A stretch of 32,324 bases of DNA, from positions 1 through 32,324 of the forward strand of contig MHRQ01000014.1 of the NCBI GenBank assembly GCA_001821015.1. The letters are read 5' to 3'. How positions within the stretch are numbered: the stretch's first letter is position 1; each line of letters starts with the position of its first letter. Below are positions 6,983 through 14,032 of this stretch, piece by piece. A program made the position numbers and the translations under genes. Source of the DNA: Candidatus Taylorbacteria bacterium RIFCSPHIGHO2_02_FULL_46_13 (lineage in GTDB: Bacteria > Patescibacteriota > Minisyncoccia > Phycocordibacterales > DSPV01). The notes under the pieces are model-generated. The model made no database searches, had not been told where the DNA came from, and saw only the letters and a list, made by a program, of their open reading frames with translations.

Positions 6983-7573
6983 ATGAAAGAATTCTTAAGA
7001 AAAAATTTCGTCATTATACTTGCTTTTACTTTGCCGGTTCTATTGATAGTTGTTGTTGCTTTAAGCACGTATCTTCCTTCACTTTTCCTTTCTACGGACT
7101 ATAATTTTGTATATACATCATGCACTGACGGTAGGAATTATTACCCCTATCGTTGCGACGGTTATCTGCAAAAACGTTATATAGTGGTCGGTAATAAATT
7201 GGTCGTAAATCCAGTTGACATGACTCTTGACTCCAATAAGGACGGCGTGCCAGATTTTAGCGAAAAATATACTGACCGCATCTTTTTACATGACACAAAA
7301 AAGAACGAGAGTAGGGAAATAACCCTTGAGGAAGCCCAGACGATGACGCTCAATAGTCTATTGACATCACCTGATGGTGTTACCGTTTCAAGTTACTATG
7401 ATAGAAATGGTGGTGACTTCTTCTTTATTTTTGATGGTGGTTCTTCATCGTATGGGTATTACCTTACAAAAGGAAAAAGTAGAAACAAAATAAATCTGAT
7501 AAATAGTACGGATCAGTATTATTATCAAAACAATTTTCAATTTATTGGGTGGGTGTTGCCGGGTAGAAATTAA
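6983..7573 (+). CDS. Membrane-anchored hypothetical protein
   Basis: The 196-residue protein has a basic N-terminus and one hydrophobic segment (about 9-35, FVIILAFTLPVLLIVVVALS). The rest is a probably extracytoplasmic domain rich in Tyr, Asn and Ser. It contains DSNKDGVPDF, which resembles a calcium-binding DxNxDGxxD loop, and two cysteines (SCTD...RCDG) that could form a disulfide. The family is not recognised. The gene looks more AT-rich than its neighbours and lies in the accessory block behind trmD. No Shine-Dalgarno is present; an AT-rich -10-like GATAAAAT lies just before the ATG. Confidence 0.7.
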   Translation: MKEFLRKNFVIILAFTLPVLLIVVVALSTYLPSLFLSTDYNFVYTSCTDGRNYYPYRCDGYLQKRYIVVGNKLVVNPVDMTLDSNKDGVPDFSEKYTDRIFLHDTKKNESREITLEEAQTMTLNSLLTSPDGVTVSSYYDRNGGDFFFIFDGGSSSYGYYLTKGKSRNKINLINSTDQYYYQNNFQFIGWVLPGRN

Positions 7574-7593
7574 TCACCTCTAACCATTTTTTT

Positions 7594-8563
7594 ATGAACA
7601 AAGAAGAACTACTTCAAGAGCTTTCCACTAAAATAAGTACGGGCGAGATAAGTCGCGAAGAGGTGATAAGCCGCTTTAGTCTTGCACCGACGGCACTAAG
7701 TAAAGAAGAAAGCTCGACGCATTTTTCAGTAACGAAAATGTTGTATGTTTTGGGCGCGGCCATCGTGGTTATTGGCATTATTATTTTTGTTCGTCAAATT
7801 TGGTATGACATTGGGTCTTTTGAGCGCATTTCAGTTACGTTAGGGTTGGGTTTCATTATTACGGCTATTGGGTCGGTGTTACTTAAAAATAAACCCGAGG
7901 ACAACCTTGGAACAGTCTTTCATTTTATGGGGGGCGCGTTGATCCCTGGAGGCGCGGTGGTGGCTCTTTCCGAACTCAATCTCCAGAACAGTGATTGGAC
8001 AGTCGCGCTTACATTCGGTGCTCTATTTATATTTTATGTATTACTAAATGTTGTCCATAAAAATGCTGTCCTGACTTTTTTCGCAATAGCGAATGGAACT
8101 GCCACCATTTATCTCGTTCTTAATGCGGTTACTGGCGGTCCCTTTGAGGGATGGTTTGGGATAAAAGATATCTATCAATACTTAACTATGGCAATAGGTG
8201 CGAGCTATCTGTTGCTTGGGTATGCTTTTCGTGATGGTTGGAACAAGAAACTCATCGGGATGCTCTATTTTTTCGGTATTACTGGTTTCCTTGGCGCTAC
8301 ATTTTCGCAAGTGTTCGATTCGGTTCTATGGCAAATGTTTTTCTTCCTCATTGTAATCGGCGGCCTTTCCTTGTCAGTGTATATGAGAAGTCGCATTATT
8401 TTGGTTATGAGCACTCTTTCTAATTGGTCATGTTTCGTATATCACAAGCGAATATTTTGCAGATTCACTCGGGTGGCCAATTTCGCTTGTTATCCTTGGT
8501 TTTGTATTTATTGGGCTCGGGTATTTTTCAATTAGTATCAATAAAAAATATATCGCAAAGTAG
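7594..8563 (+). pseudogene. DUF2157-like multi-TM membrane protein, frameshifted near its 3' end
   Basis: The first ~270 codons encode a soluble N-terminal helix region (MNKEELLQELSTKISTGEIS) and then about eight hydrophobic helices, a DUF2157-like layout. Near 8410-8420 the frame goes wrong: the open frame continues to 8535 as an implausible Cys/Arg/Trp-rich tail. The +1 frame instead gives a hydrophobic helix (SLVILGFVFIGLGYFSIS) and a basic end (NKKYIAK) with stop at 8563. One extra base, or a sequencing error, explains this. No classical slippery heptamer is seen. Function is unknown. No Shine-Dalgarno precedes the ATG, which lies 20 nt after the previous gene. Confidence 0.7.
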
Positions 8564-8580
8564 GTGTGTTAGAGTACCCT

Positions 8581-8599
8581 GTCAAGATTAGACCTTGAC
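8581..8599. repeat. Hairpin with AAG-ATTAG-ACCTT core (copy 2, degenerate)
   Basis: GTCAAG pairs with CTTGAC around a degenerate version of the AAGGTTCAACCTT core. It immediately precedes the short trmD-tail copy, as copy 1 immediately follows trmD. Confidence 0.55.
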
Positions 8600-8644
8600 A
8601 TGGTTGTGGAAGAGTGGAAAGAGAAGCGCTCTAAAAGGGTATAA
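8600..8644 (+). pseudogene. trmD 3'-end fragment (short copy)
   Basis: In one frame this reads VEEWKEKRSKRV-stop, matching the TrmD C-terminal tail (MEAWKQKRSRHGK-stop) and the better copy at 9741 (MQEWKKRRSKHS-stop). At DNA level GAGTGGAAA and the following purine-rich stretch align with both. Too short to function; read as a vestige. Confidence 0.5.
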
Positions 8645-8682
8645 ACTCGACTAAATATTTTATTACGTTTAAGCTAAGGCTA

Positions 8683-8711
8683 CTGACTGATAGGCAGATT
8701 TGCGCTATCAT
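8683..8711 (+). promoter_or_regulatory. Promoter of the zinc-ribbon gene
   Basis: CTGACT, 17 nt, TATCAT. The -10 ends 12 nt before the ATG at 8724, so the leader is only a few nucleotides. Confidence 0.5.
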
Positions 8712-8723
8712 TGCTAATAAATA

Positions 8724-9053
8724 ATGGAAATTCCAAAACTCAAATCAGATAAATATCGCAACGTACGTGGAGGCTACTCGCGCTTCTTAGATATATATTG
8801 CGATCGTTGCGGACATAAAGTGTTGGTCTATCAAAAAGATGGACCGGGTGAGTTGAAGCGACGTTACCTTGACCGAATCTCTTTTCCGAAGAAATTCACT
8901 CAATTACAGGGCTTGTCGATAAAGAAAGTCCCTAATCTGGTCTGTCCTAACTGTCATTCTTTACTTGGGATTTCTTATATATACCCGAAAGAAAAACGCT
9001 CTGCATTTCGGCTCTTTGCTGGTGCCATTAAAAAGAAAATTACTAAAAGATAA
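8724..9053 (+). CDS. Small zinc-ribbon protein
   Basis: The 109-residue protein carries two CxxC knuckles, CDRCG near residue 26 and CPNCH near 74, separated by a basic, Tyr/Leu-rich segment with YQKDGPGELKRRYLDRI. The C-terminus is strongly basic. The four cysteines predict one structural zinc. From memory, similar small proteins occur in Patescibacteria without assigned function; nucleic-acid binding is only a guess. It has its own promoter and is convergent with the kinase-like gene. Confidence 0.75.
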   Translation: MEIPKLKSDKYRNVRGGYSRFLDIYCDRCGHKVLVYQKDGPGELKRRYLDRISFPKKFTQLQGLSIKKVPNLVCPNCHSLLGISYIYPKEKRSAFRLFAGAIKKKITKR

Positions 9054-9080
9054 AAAAAGCCCCGACGTGAATCGGGGCTT
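9052..9080. terminator. Terminator between convergent genes
   Basis: AAGCCCCGA pairs with TCGGGGCTT. The minus strand is followed by a 7-T run, so it serves the kinase-like gene best. Confidence 0.85.
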
Positions 9081-9085
9081 GTGAG

Positions 9086-9691
9086 CTACTGGCGCTCGCC
9101 AATAACCGTAAGGTACATCTCGTAGATTTTCTCTGCGGTCTTTCTAACTTCAAACTCACTGTTAACGATACTCCAGTCAACTACATTGTCATAGCCGCCT
9201 TGATAATAAGCCTCAAGCTCATTTAGAGCCGCCGTATAGCGACTCCGGCCTGGATCACGCCCATCCTCAAGGTGTCGCTCTATCGCGACGACATCAGGTG
9301 GTTCAACGTAGACCTTGAAGGTCTTGCCGGGGAATGCCGTAAGCATGATTTGGACTTTCTGCACTGGCCAGTCGAGAAGTGGGAAGCAGTTTTCCACAAA
9401 CGCTTTCTCAATCGGCTCTCGCGGTGTCGCGTATCGAACACCATAGAGCTCGTTTATTGCAAGAATCTTTTCTTGATTGTTCAACTCGTCGAGCACTGTA
9501 TTGCTAACAGAAACCTTATCAGTTTCTCCCGAACGTAACGCGCGGGTCATGAACGGCGAGATGTAAGCAAAGCGAGAATCAAGTTGTCTTAATTCCCGTA
9601 TGATTGCCGACTTGCCAACTCCCGAAGGACCGAACAACAAGAGGAATTTCTGGTTGGAAACTCCACGCGCAGCATTGAGCGTTGCTTTCAT
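9086..9691 (-). CDS. Guanylate-kinase-like P-loop protein
   Basis: About 201 residues from the ATG at 9691. The P-loop LLFGPSGVGKSAIIREL is near the N-terminus, then SPFMTRALRSGE in place of the Gmk S-x-x-TTRxPRxGE loop, ELYGVRYATPREPIEKA, and a C-terminal lid region (HLEDGRDPGRSRYTAALNE). This order fits the Gmk fold, but the GMP-binding residues differ, so it may phosphorylate another substrate. ATG 9691 is preferred to the upstream GTG because TTGACT-N17-TAGTTT at 9738-9710 places transcription start between them. The gene lies inside the block bounded by trmD 3'-end copies. Confidence 0.72.
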   Translation of the reverse strand: MKATLNAARGVSNQKFLLLFGPSGVGKSAIIRELRQLDSRFAYISPFMTRALRSGETDKVSVSNTVLDELNNQEKILAINELYGVRYATPREPIEKAFVENCFPLLDWPVQKVQIMLTAFPGKTFKVYVEPPDVVAIERHLEDGRDPGRSRYTAALNELEAYYQGGYDNVVDWSIVNSEFEVRKTAEKIYEMYLTVIGERQ

Positions 9692-9709
9692 CGAAACGAC
9701 TGAACGCAC

Positions 9710-9738
9710 AAACTACAATATGATTAGAGATAAGTCAA
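9710..9738 (-). promoter_or_regulatory. Promoter of the Gmk-like gene
   Basis: TTGACT, 17 nt, TAGTTT on the minus strand. It abuts the trmD fragment at 9741. Confidence 0.55.
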
Positions 9739-9740
9739 TC

Positions 9741-9821
9741 TCTCGTGTACCAAAAATCCTGCTCTCCGGCCACCACCAGAAAATGCAGGAGTGGAAAAAG
9801 AGGCGTTCTAAGCACAGTTAG
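9741..9821 (+). pseudogene. trmD 3'-end fragment (long copy)
   Basis: The frame reads SRVPKILLSGHHQKMQEWKK and continues to a TAG stop, aligning residue for residue with the intact TrmD C-terminus. At DNA level a 17-nt block, ctctccggccaccacca, is identical at 6794-6810 and 9762-9778. The flanks diverge to roughly 75-80% identity. There is no start codon or promoter for it. It looks like the displaced end of a trmD allele. Confidence 0.8.
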
Positions 9822-9828
9822 TCTTTAC

Positions 9829-9857
9829 TTGCTGGCATTTCGCCTCCGTGATAGGGT
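9829..9857 (+). promoter_or_regulatory. Promoter of the mini-GuaA gene
   Basis: TTGCTG, 17 nt ending in TGA, TAGGGT: a weak -35 with an extended -10. It is followed by AAGGAGG before the gene. Confidence 0.45.
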
Positions 9858-9877
9858 AGCACGAGAAAGGAGGGCTT

Positions 9878-10405
9878 ATGAAAGCTCCACAAATATTGAT
9901 CATTGAACTTAGGTCACAATACACATGGCTCATTGAAAGAAGTCTGCGCGAACTGGGTGTTCGCAGCGCGATTCTATCACCTGCAAAAGCTAAGGATTGG
10001 CTCACGGCTAATCGCCCCAAGGGAATAATCCTCTCTGGTGGAGAAGCAAGTGTCAACGATATTGACCCGCCGATTCCTCCCGAGGAGCGTCTCTCCATTG
10101 TACGCTGGGCCGATATACAAGTGTCGCGCATTCTTAAGGAAAACGGCGATTACGAACGTATGTCGCAACTTGTTGTGGTGCTTCTGTGTGTTAACACGGT
10201 CGGTGTGAAAGGGGATGCGCGAGTGTATGGACCTACGGTTGGCGTGCGAGGAATAATCACCTCGGACTTCATGACCGGACGCGGGTATCAGATTCCGAAG
10301 GAAGTGAGGCGCAGGATCACTTCAACCCTTACCAAACACTCTGGTATTGTGCATGTCGGTTTTTTTGAAGAGGATAAACCTCCAGGAACGACTGAGTTTG
10401 AGTAA
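9878..10405 (+). CDS. Miniature GuaA-derived protein (internal catalytic region missing)
   Basis: The 175-residue product joins two ends of GMP synthase. Residues 1-67 match the start of the glutamine amidotransferase domain (ILIIELRSQYTWLIERSLRELGV, then PKGIILSGGEASV). From about residue 72 it matches the GuaA C-terminal dimerisation domain (VGVKGDARVYGPTVGVR, IITSDFMT, ending DKPPGTTEFE). About 350 residues are absent, including the GATase Cys-His-Glu triad and the whole PP-loop ATPase, so it cannot make GMP. Yet it keeps an intact frame, a very strong AAGGAGG 4 nt before the ATG, and its own terminator. It may be a regulator, a decoy dimer partner, or an in-frame decaying gene. Confidence 0.75.
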   Translation: MKAPQILIIELRSQYTWLIERSLRELGVRSAILSPAKAKDWLTANRPKGIILSGGEASVNDIDPPIPPEERLSIVRWADIQVSRILKENGDYERMSQLVVVLLCVNTVGVKGDARVYGPTVGVRGIITSDFMTGRGYQIPKEVRRRITSTLTKHSGIVHVGFFEEDKPPGTTEFE

Positions 10406-10422
10406 GGTGTTCTTTTCAGCGC

Positions 10423-10458
10423 AAACCGCCCGAACTCTTGCTATGGGCGGTTTTTTGT
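10423..10458 (+). terminator. Terminator of the mini-GuaA gene
   Basis: AAACCGCCC pairs with GGGCGGTTT and is followed by a T-run. Confidence 0.88.
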
Positions 10459-10487
10459 TGTCTGGTGTTGTTCGCCGTGTAATCTTG

Positions 10488-10516
10488 TTGACAGCTAGAA
10501 TACGTTGGTATACAAT
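10488..10516 (+). promoter_or_regulatory. rpoBC leader promoter
   Basis: TTGACA, 17 nt, TACAAT: the best consensus promoter before rpoB. It gives a ~260-nt leader. Confidence 0.8.
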
Positions 10517-10520
10517 GCTT

Positions 10521-10646
10521 TGGCTAGTAGATTGAGTTACGGATGCAGTTCTAGCCATTGTTAGGCCACACCTTGCTGACCAACGTAAGCTAAAACACAA
10601 AAACAAAAAAAGAGACCCGGAAATTGTGGTCGCTTTTTCTTTTTTG
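10521..10646 (+). ncRNA. Structured rpoB leader ending in an intrinsic terminator (attenuator candidate)
   Basis: TGGCTAG (10521) pairs with CTAGCCA (10551). The loop segment TTACG (10537-10541) is complementary to CGTAA (10584-10588), a possible pseudoknot. The segment ends in GACC/GGTC embedded in A-run and T-run (TTTTTCTTTTTTG). This would stop transcription ~120 nt after initiation unless antitermination occurs. No Rfam class is recognised. Confidence 0.55.
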
Positions 10647-10680
10647 TGTCTTAGCACAAGAGTGTTTTGTGGAGGCTTCG

Positions 10681-10769
10681 TTTATTCGCTAGCGAGTGAG
10701 GGGAGATAAAAAGTTTCTTCCTTATTCTTTCCCGAGCGACGGCAACAAAGGGTTTAATAACCTTTAATA
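10681..10769. repeat. Structured element, copy A (rpoB leader)
   Basis: It contains the palindrome TCGCTAGCGA, a purine arm against a pyrimidine arm, and an AAAGG(G)/CCTTT hairpin. It aligns along its length with 31926-32016; the block ggcaacaaagggtttaata is identical. Confidence 0.7.
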
Positions 10770-10783
10770 ATATACGCGTTTTT

Positions 10784-13700
10784 ATGACAACGAGTACCAA
10801 AACACACCAAACGGTAAGCTGGCCGAAAAAATATTTTAGCCGTTTCAAAGATGCGCTCGCGCCGTTGCCTAATTTGGTAGAGGCTCAGACAGATTCTTTC
10901 ACGTGGTTGCTTGAGAAAGGACTGAAAGAAGTTTTTAAAGAGTTTTCTCCCATCAAAGATTATTCGGATAAAAAATTTGAGCTAGAGATAACCGGTTTTA
11001 CCGTAGGGGAACCAAAGTACGACGAATATCACGCGAAGGACAATAAACTTGCCTATGAGGCACCGCTTAAGATGACGGTGCGTCTTAAAAACAAAATACA
11101 AGGAACAACCAAGGAACAAGAAATTTTCATGGCTGATTTCCCTTTGATGACGTCGCACGGTACGTTTATTATTTCAGGTGTTGAGCGGGTCATTGTGCCG
11201 CAGCTCGCGCGTTCTTTCGGTGTCTTTTTCACCAGCGAAGAAATCAAGGATAAGCGCTATTTTGGCGCGAAAATCATTCCGTCACGAGGCGTCTGGATTG
11301 AAATTGAGACGGAAGCTGACGGAGCGATTTACGTGCGCATTGACCGCAAACGCAAATTTCCGATATCTTCTCTCCTACGCGTTATTTCCAAAAAGTCTGA
11401 CAAAGATATTATCAATGCGTTTTCTAAGCACCCCTCGGCTAAAGCCTTTCTTGAGGCCTCATTTGCCAAAGATCACGCAAAAACCATTGATGAATCCTAT
11501 ATAGAAATTCACAAGCGTTTGCGTGATGGTGAGATTGGTTCGGTTGACCACGCAAAGGAGTTCATTAATGGAATCTTTAATCATGCCCGCTATGACCTTT
11601 CAAAGGTTGGCCGTTTTAAACTGAATAAACGCTTCGGTCTCCCCTTTGAAGAAAAAGATCTGGAGGAGCGCATTGTTTCATTTGATGACCTTGTGCGAAT
11701 CACGACGCATGTCGCCGAACTTAATACAACGCCGGGTGCAATAGAAGACGATATAGACCATTTAGGGTCACGTCGTGTGCGTTTTGTCGGAGAGCTTTTG
11801 CAACAGAAGATTCGCATTGGTATGTCGCAAATCAAGCGCAACATTCAGGACAGAATGTCTACGATTGATTCGGACGTAACGATGCCCGTGCAATTTATTT
11901 CCCCAAAACCGCTGCAGGCTCGCATCAAGGAATTTTTCACCACGAACCAACTTTCACAGTTTATGGCTCAAGAAAATATTCTTGCAGAGCTTGAGCATTT
12001 ACGAACCCTATCGGCGCTTGGCCCCGGAGGACTCACGCGTGAGCGTGCGGGGTTTGAAGTTCGCGACGTACATCCATCTCACTATGGCCGTTTGTGTCCT
12101 ATACACACACCTGAAGGTCCGAACATCGGGCTTATCCTTCGTCTTTCCACCTACGCACGAATCAACGAATTCGGTATGATTGAAACGCCCTATGCGAAAG
12201 TGAAGAATGGAAAAGTCACGGGTGAGATTCAGTATCTTAACGCCCTGGAAGAGGAAAATTATGATATCGCTCACGCGGCTACGGCTGTTGGTCCTGATGG
12301 AAGCATTTTGGAAAATGAAATTGAGGTGCGAACCAACGGGGAGCCCGGCCTTATTCACAAGGAAGATGTTGAATATATAGACGTTGCAACGAACCAGGCA
12401 TTTTCCATCGCAACCTCCATGATCCCATTTTTAAATCACAACGACGCCAACCGCGCGCTGATGGGCTCAAACATGCAAAAACAGGCCACCCCATGCCTTA
12501 TTCCCGAAGCCCCGCTTGTCGCTACGGGGATAGAGAGAAAGGCAGCGGCCGATACTGGGCGCGTGGTTATTTCCCAGGAAGATGGTACCGTAACGAAGGT
12601 AGATGCTCGTTTCATCGCGGTGAAAGGGCGCAGTAAAGAACGAACGTATCCTCTGGTCAATTTTTCACGGACCAATGGGTTTACCATGTTCCATCAGCGT
12701 CCGTCGGTGAATGTCGGTGATAAGGTCAAAAAGGGTGATGTGTTGGCTGATACCTCATCAAGCGACCGTGGAGAAATGGCGCTTGGTCAGAACGTTTTGA
12801 TTGCCTTCATGTCTTGGTCTGGAGCGAATTACGAGGATGCCATCATTTTGTCAGAATCGCTTGTACGCGAGAGCCGATTTGCCTCTATTCATATTGAAGA
12901 GTTTGTAGTCAATGTTCGTGACACAAAACTTGGACCTGAAATCACCACGCATGATATCCCTAATGTCGGCGAAGCAAAGCTCAAGAATCTTGACGAAGAT
13001 GGCATGATACGCATTGGCGCAGAAGTGCGCCCCGGAGACATCTTGGTTGGTAAAATTACCCCCAAAGGGGAGACGCAGCTTACGCCTGAAGAGCGTTTGC
13101 TCCGGAGTCTCTTTGGCGAAAAAGCTCGTGATGTAAAAGATACTTCCAAGCGTACCGAGAACGGAAAGCGGGGTCGTATTATCGGAGTCAAAGTGTTCTC
13201 GCGCGAAAAAGGAGACAAACTTGATTCAGGTATTATCAAGCGAATTCATATTGAAGTCGCAGAAATAAGAAATGTTTCGGTAGGAGATAAGCTCGCAGGC
13301 CGTCACGGCAACAAGGGAGTCATCTCAAAGATTTTACCGGAAGCAGACATGCCGTTTATGCCTGATGGAAGGCCGATTGATATGATTTTGACACCGCTCG
13401 GCGTGCCGTCTCGTATGAATCTCGGTCAAATTCTTGAACTACACCTCGGTCTTGCCGCGAAGACACTTGGGTATCAGGCGGTTGTGCCACCGTTCGCTGG
13501 TGCGACAGATGCCGAGATAAAAGCAGAATTAAAAGCGGCAGGCTACAGCGAGAATGGCAAGATGCGTCTGAAGGATGGGCGCACCGGAGAGGAGTTTGAA
13601 CAAGACATCGCGGTTGGATATATGTACATTATGAAGTTGCATCACATGGTTGAAGACAAGATTCATATGCGCTCTATCGGACCCTACTCTCTTATCACAC

Positions 13701-14011
13701 AGCAGCCTCTCGGGGGGAAGGCACAGGGGGGAGGCCAGCGTTTCGGAGAAATGGAAGTCTGGGCGCTTCTGGGGCACGGGGTGGCATACACTCTCCGTGA
13801 AATGCTTACGGTGAAATCGGACGACATTGTCGGTCGCGCGGCGGCGTTTGACTCCATTGTTCGGGGTGCTGATATCAGTCAGTCCAACGTCCCCGCGTCC
13901 TTTAACGTGTTGTTGAACAATTTGCGTGGGTTATCCCTTGATATCAAATTGGAGAAATCAAGCGGCGAGGTGGAAGCGTCGAAACCAAAACGTCGTAGCA
14001 CTCGGGAATAA
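10784..14011 (+). CDS. rpoB: DNA-directed RNA polymerase subunit beta
   Basis: The 1,075-residue beta subunit is shorter than the ~1,340 of E. coli because lineage-specific insertions are absent. Conserved blocks include the rifampicin-pocket region near 389-412 (QLSQFMAQEN...LRTLSALGPGG), CPIHTPEGPNIGLI, MSWSGANYEDAIILSES, and the C-terminal GDKLAGRHGNKGVISK and QPLGGKAQGGGQRFGEMEVWAL. In the rifampicin pocket, E. coli Asp516 is replaced by Ala395 and Arg529 by Thr408, while His405 and Ser410 are kept. No Shine-Dalgarno precedes the ATG. rpoC follows after 21 nt. Confidence 0.99.
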   Translation: MTTSTKTHQTVSWPKKYFSRFKDALAPLPNLVEAQTDSFTWLLEKGLKEVFKEFSPIKDYSDKKFELEITGFTVGEPKYDEYHAKDNKLAYEAPLKMTVRLKNKIQGTTKEQEIFMADFPLMTSHGTFIISGVERVIVPQLARSFGVFFTSEEIKDKRYFGAKIIPSRGVWIEIETEADGAIYVRIDRKRKFPISSLLRVISKKSDKDIINAFSKHPSAKAFLEASFAKDHAKTIDESYIEIHKRLRDGEIGSVDHAKEFINGIFNHARYDLSKVGRFKLNKRFGLPFEEKDLEERIVSFDDLVRITTHVAELNTTPGAIEDDIDHLGSRRVRFVGELLQQKIRIGMSQIKRNIQDRMSTIDSDVTMPVQFISPKPLQARIKEFFTTNQLSQFMAQENILAELEHLRTLSALGPGGLTRERAGFEVRDVHPSHYGRLCPIHTPEGPNIGLILRLSTYARINEFGMIETPYAKVKNGKVTGEIQYLNALEEENYDIAHAATAVGPDGSILENEIEVRTNGEPGLIHKEDVEYIDVATNQAFSIATSMIPFLNHNDANRALMGSNMQKQATPCLIPEAPLVATGIERKAAADTGRVVISQEDGTVTKVDARFIAVKGRSKERTYPLVNFSRTNGFTMFHQRPSVNVGDKVKKGDVLADTSSSDRGEMALGQNVLIAFMSWSGANYEDAIILSESLVRESRFASIHIEEFVVNVRDTKLGPEITTHDIPNVGEAKLKNLDEDGMIRIGAEVRPGDILVGKITPKGETQLTPEERLLRSLFGEKARDVKDTSKRTENGKRGRIIGVKVFSREKGDKLDSGIIKRIHIEVAEIRNVSVGDKLAGRHGNKGVISKILPEADMPFMPDGRPIDMILTPLGVPSRMNLGQILELHLGLAAKTLGYQAVVPPFAGATDAEIKAELKAAGYSENGKMRLKDGRTGEEFEQDIAVGYMYIMKLHHMVEDKIHMRSIGPYSLITQQPLGGKAQGGGQRFGEMEVWALLGHGVAYTLREMLTVKSDDIVGRAAAFDSIVRGADISQSNVPASFNVLLNNLRGLSLDIKLEKSSGEVEASKPKRRSTRE

Positions 14012-14032
14012 TTCTTAACGATTTACATTCAT

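Noticed and set aside
6857-9740. Insertion sequence or prophage behind trmD
   Set aside because: No transposase, integrase, terminal inverted repeats or phage structural genes were found; only the repeated trmD ends support mobility.
10651-10848. Minus ORF of 65 aa resembling the minus ORF at 31836-32090
   Set aside because: The similarity is explained by the duplicated structured element; the ORF overlaps the rpoB start, has no ribosome-binding site, and the flanks are unrelated. Kept only as a caveat in the element finding.
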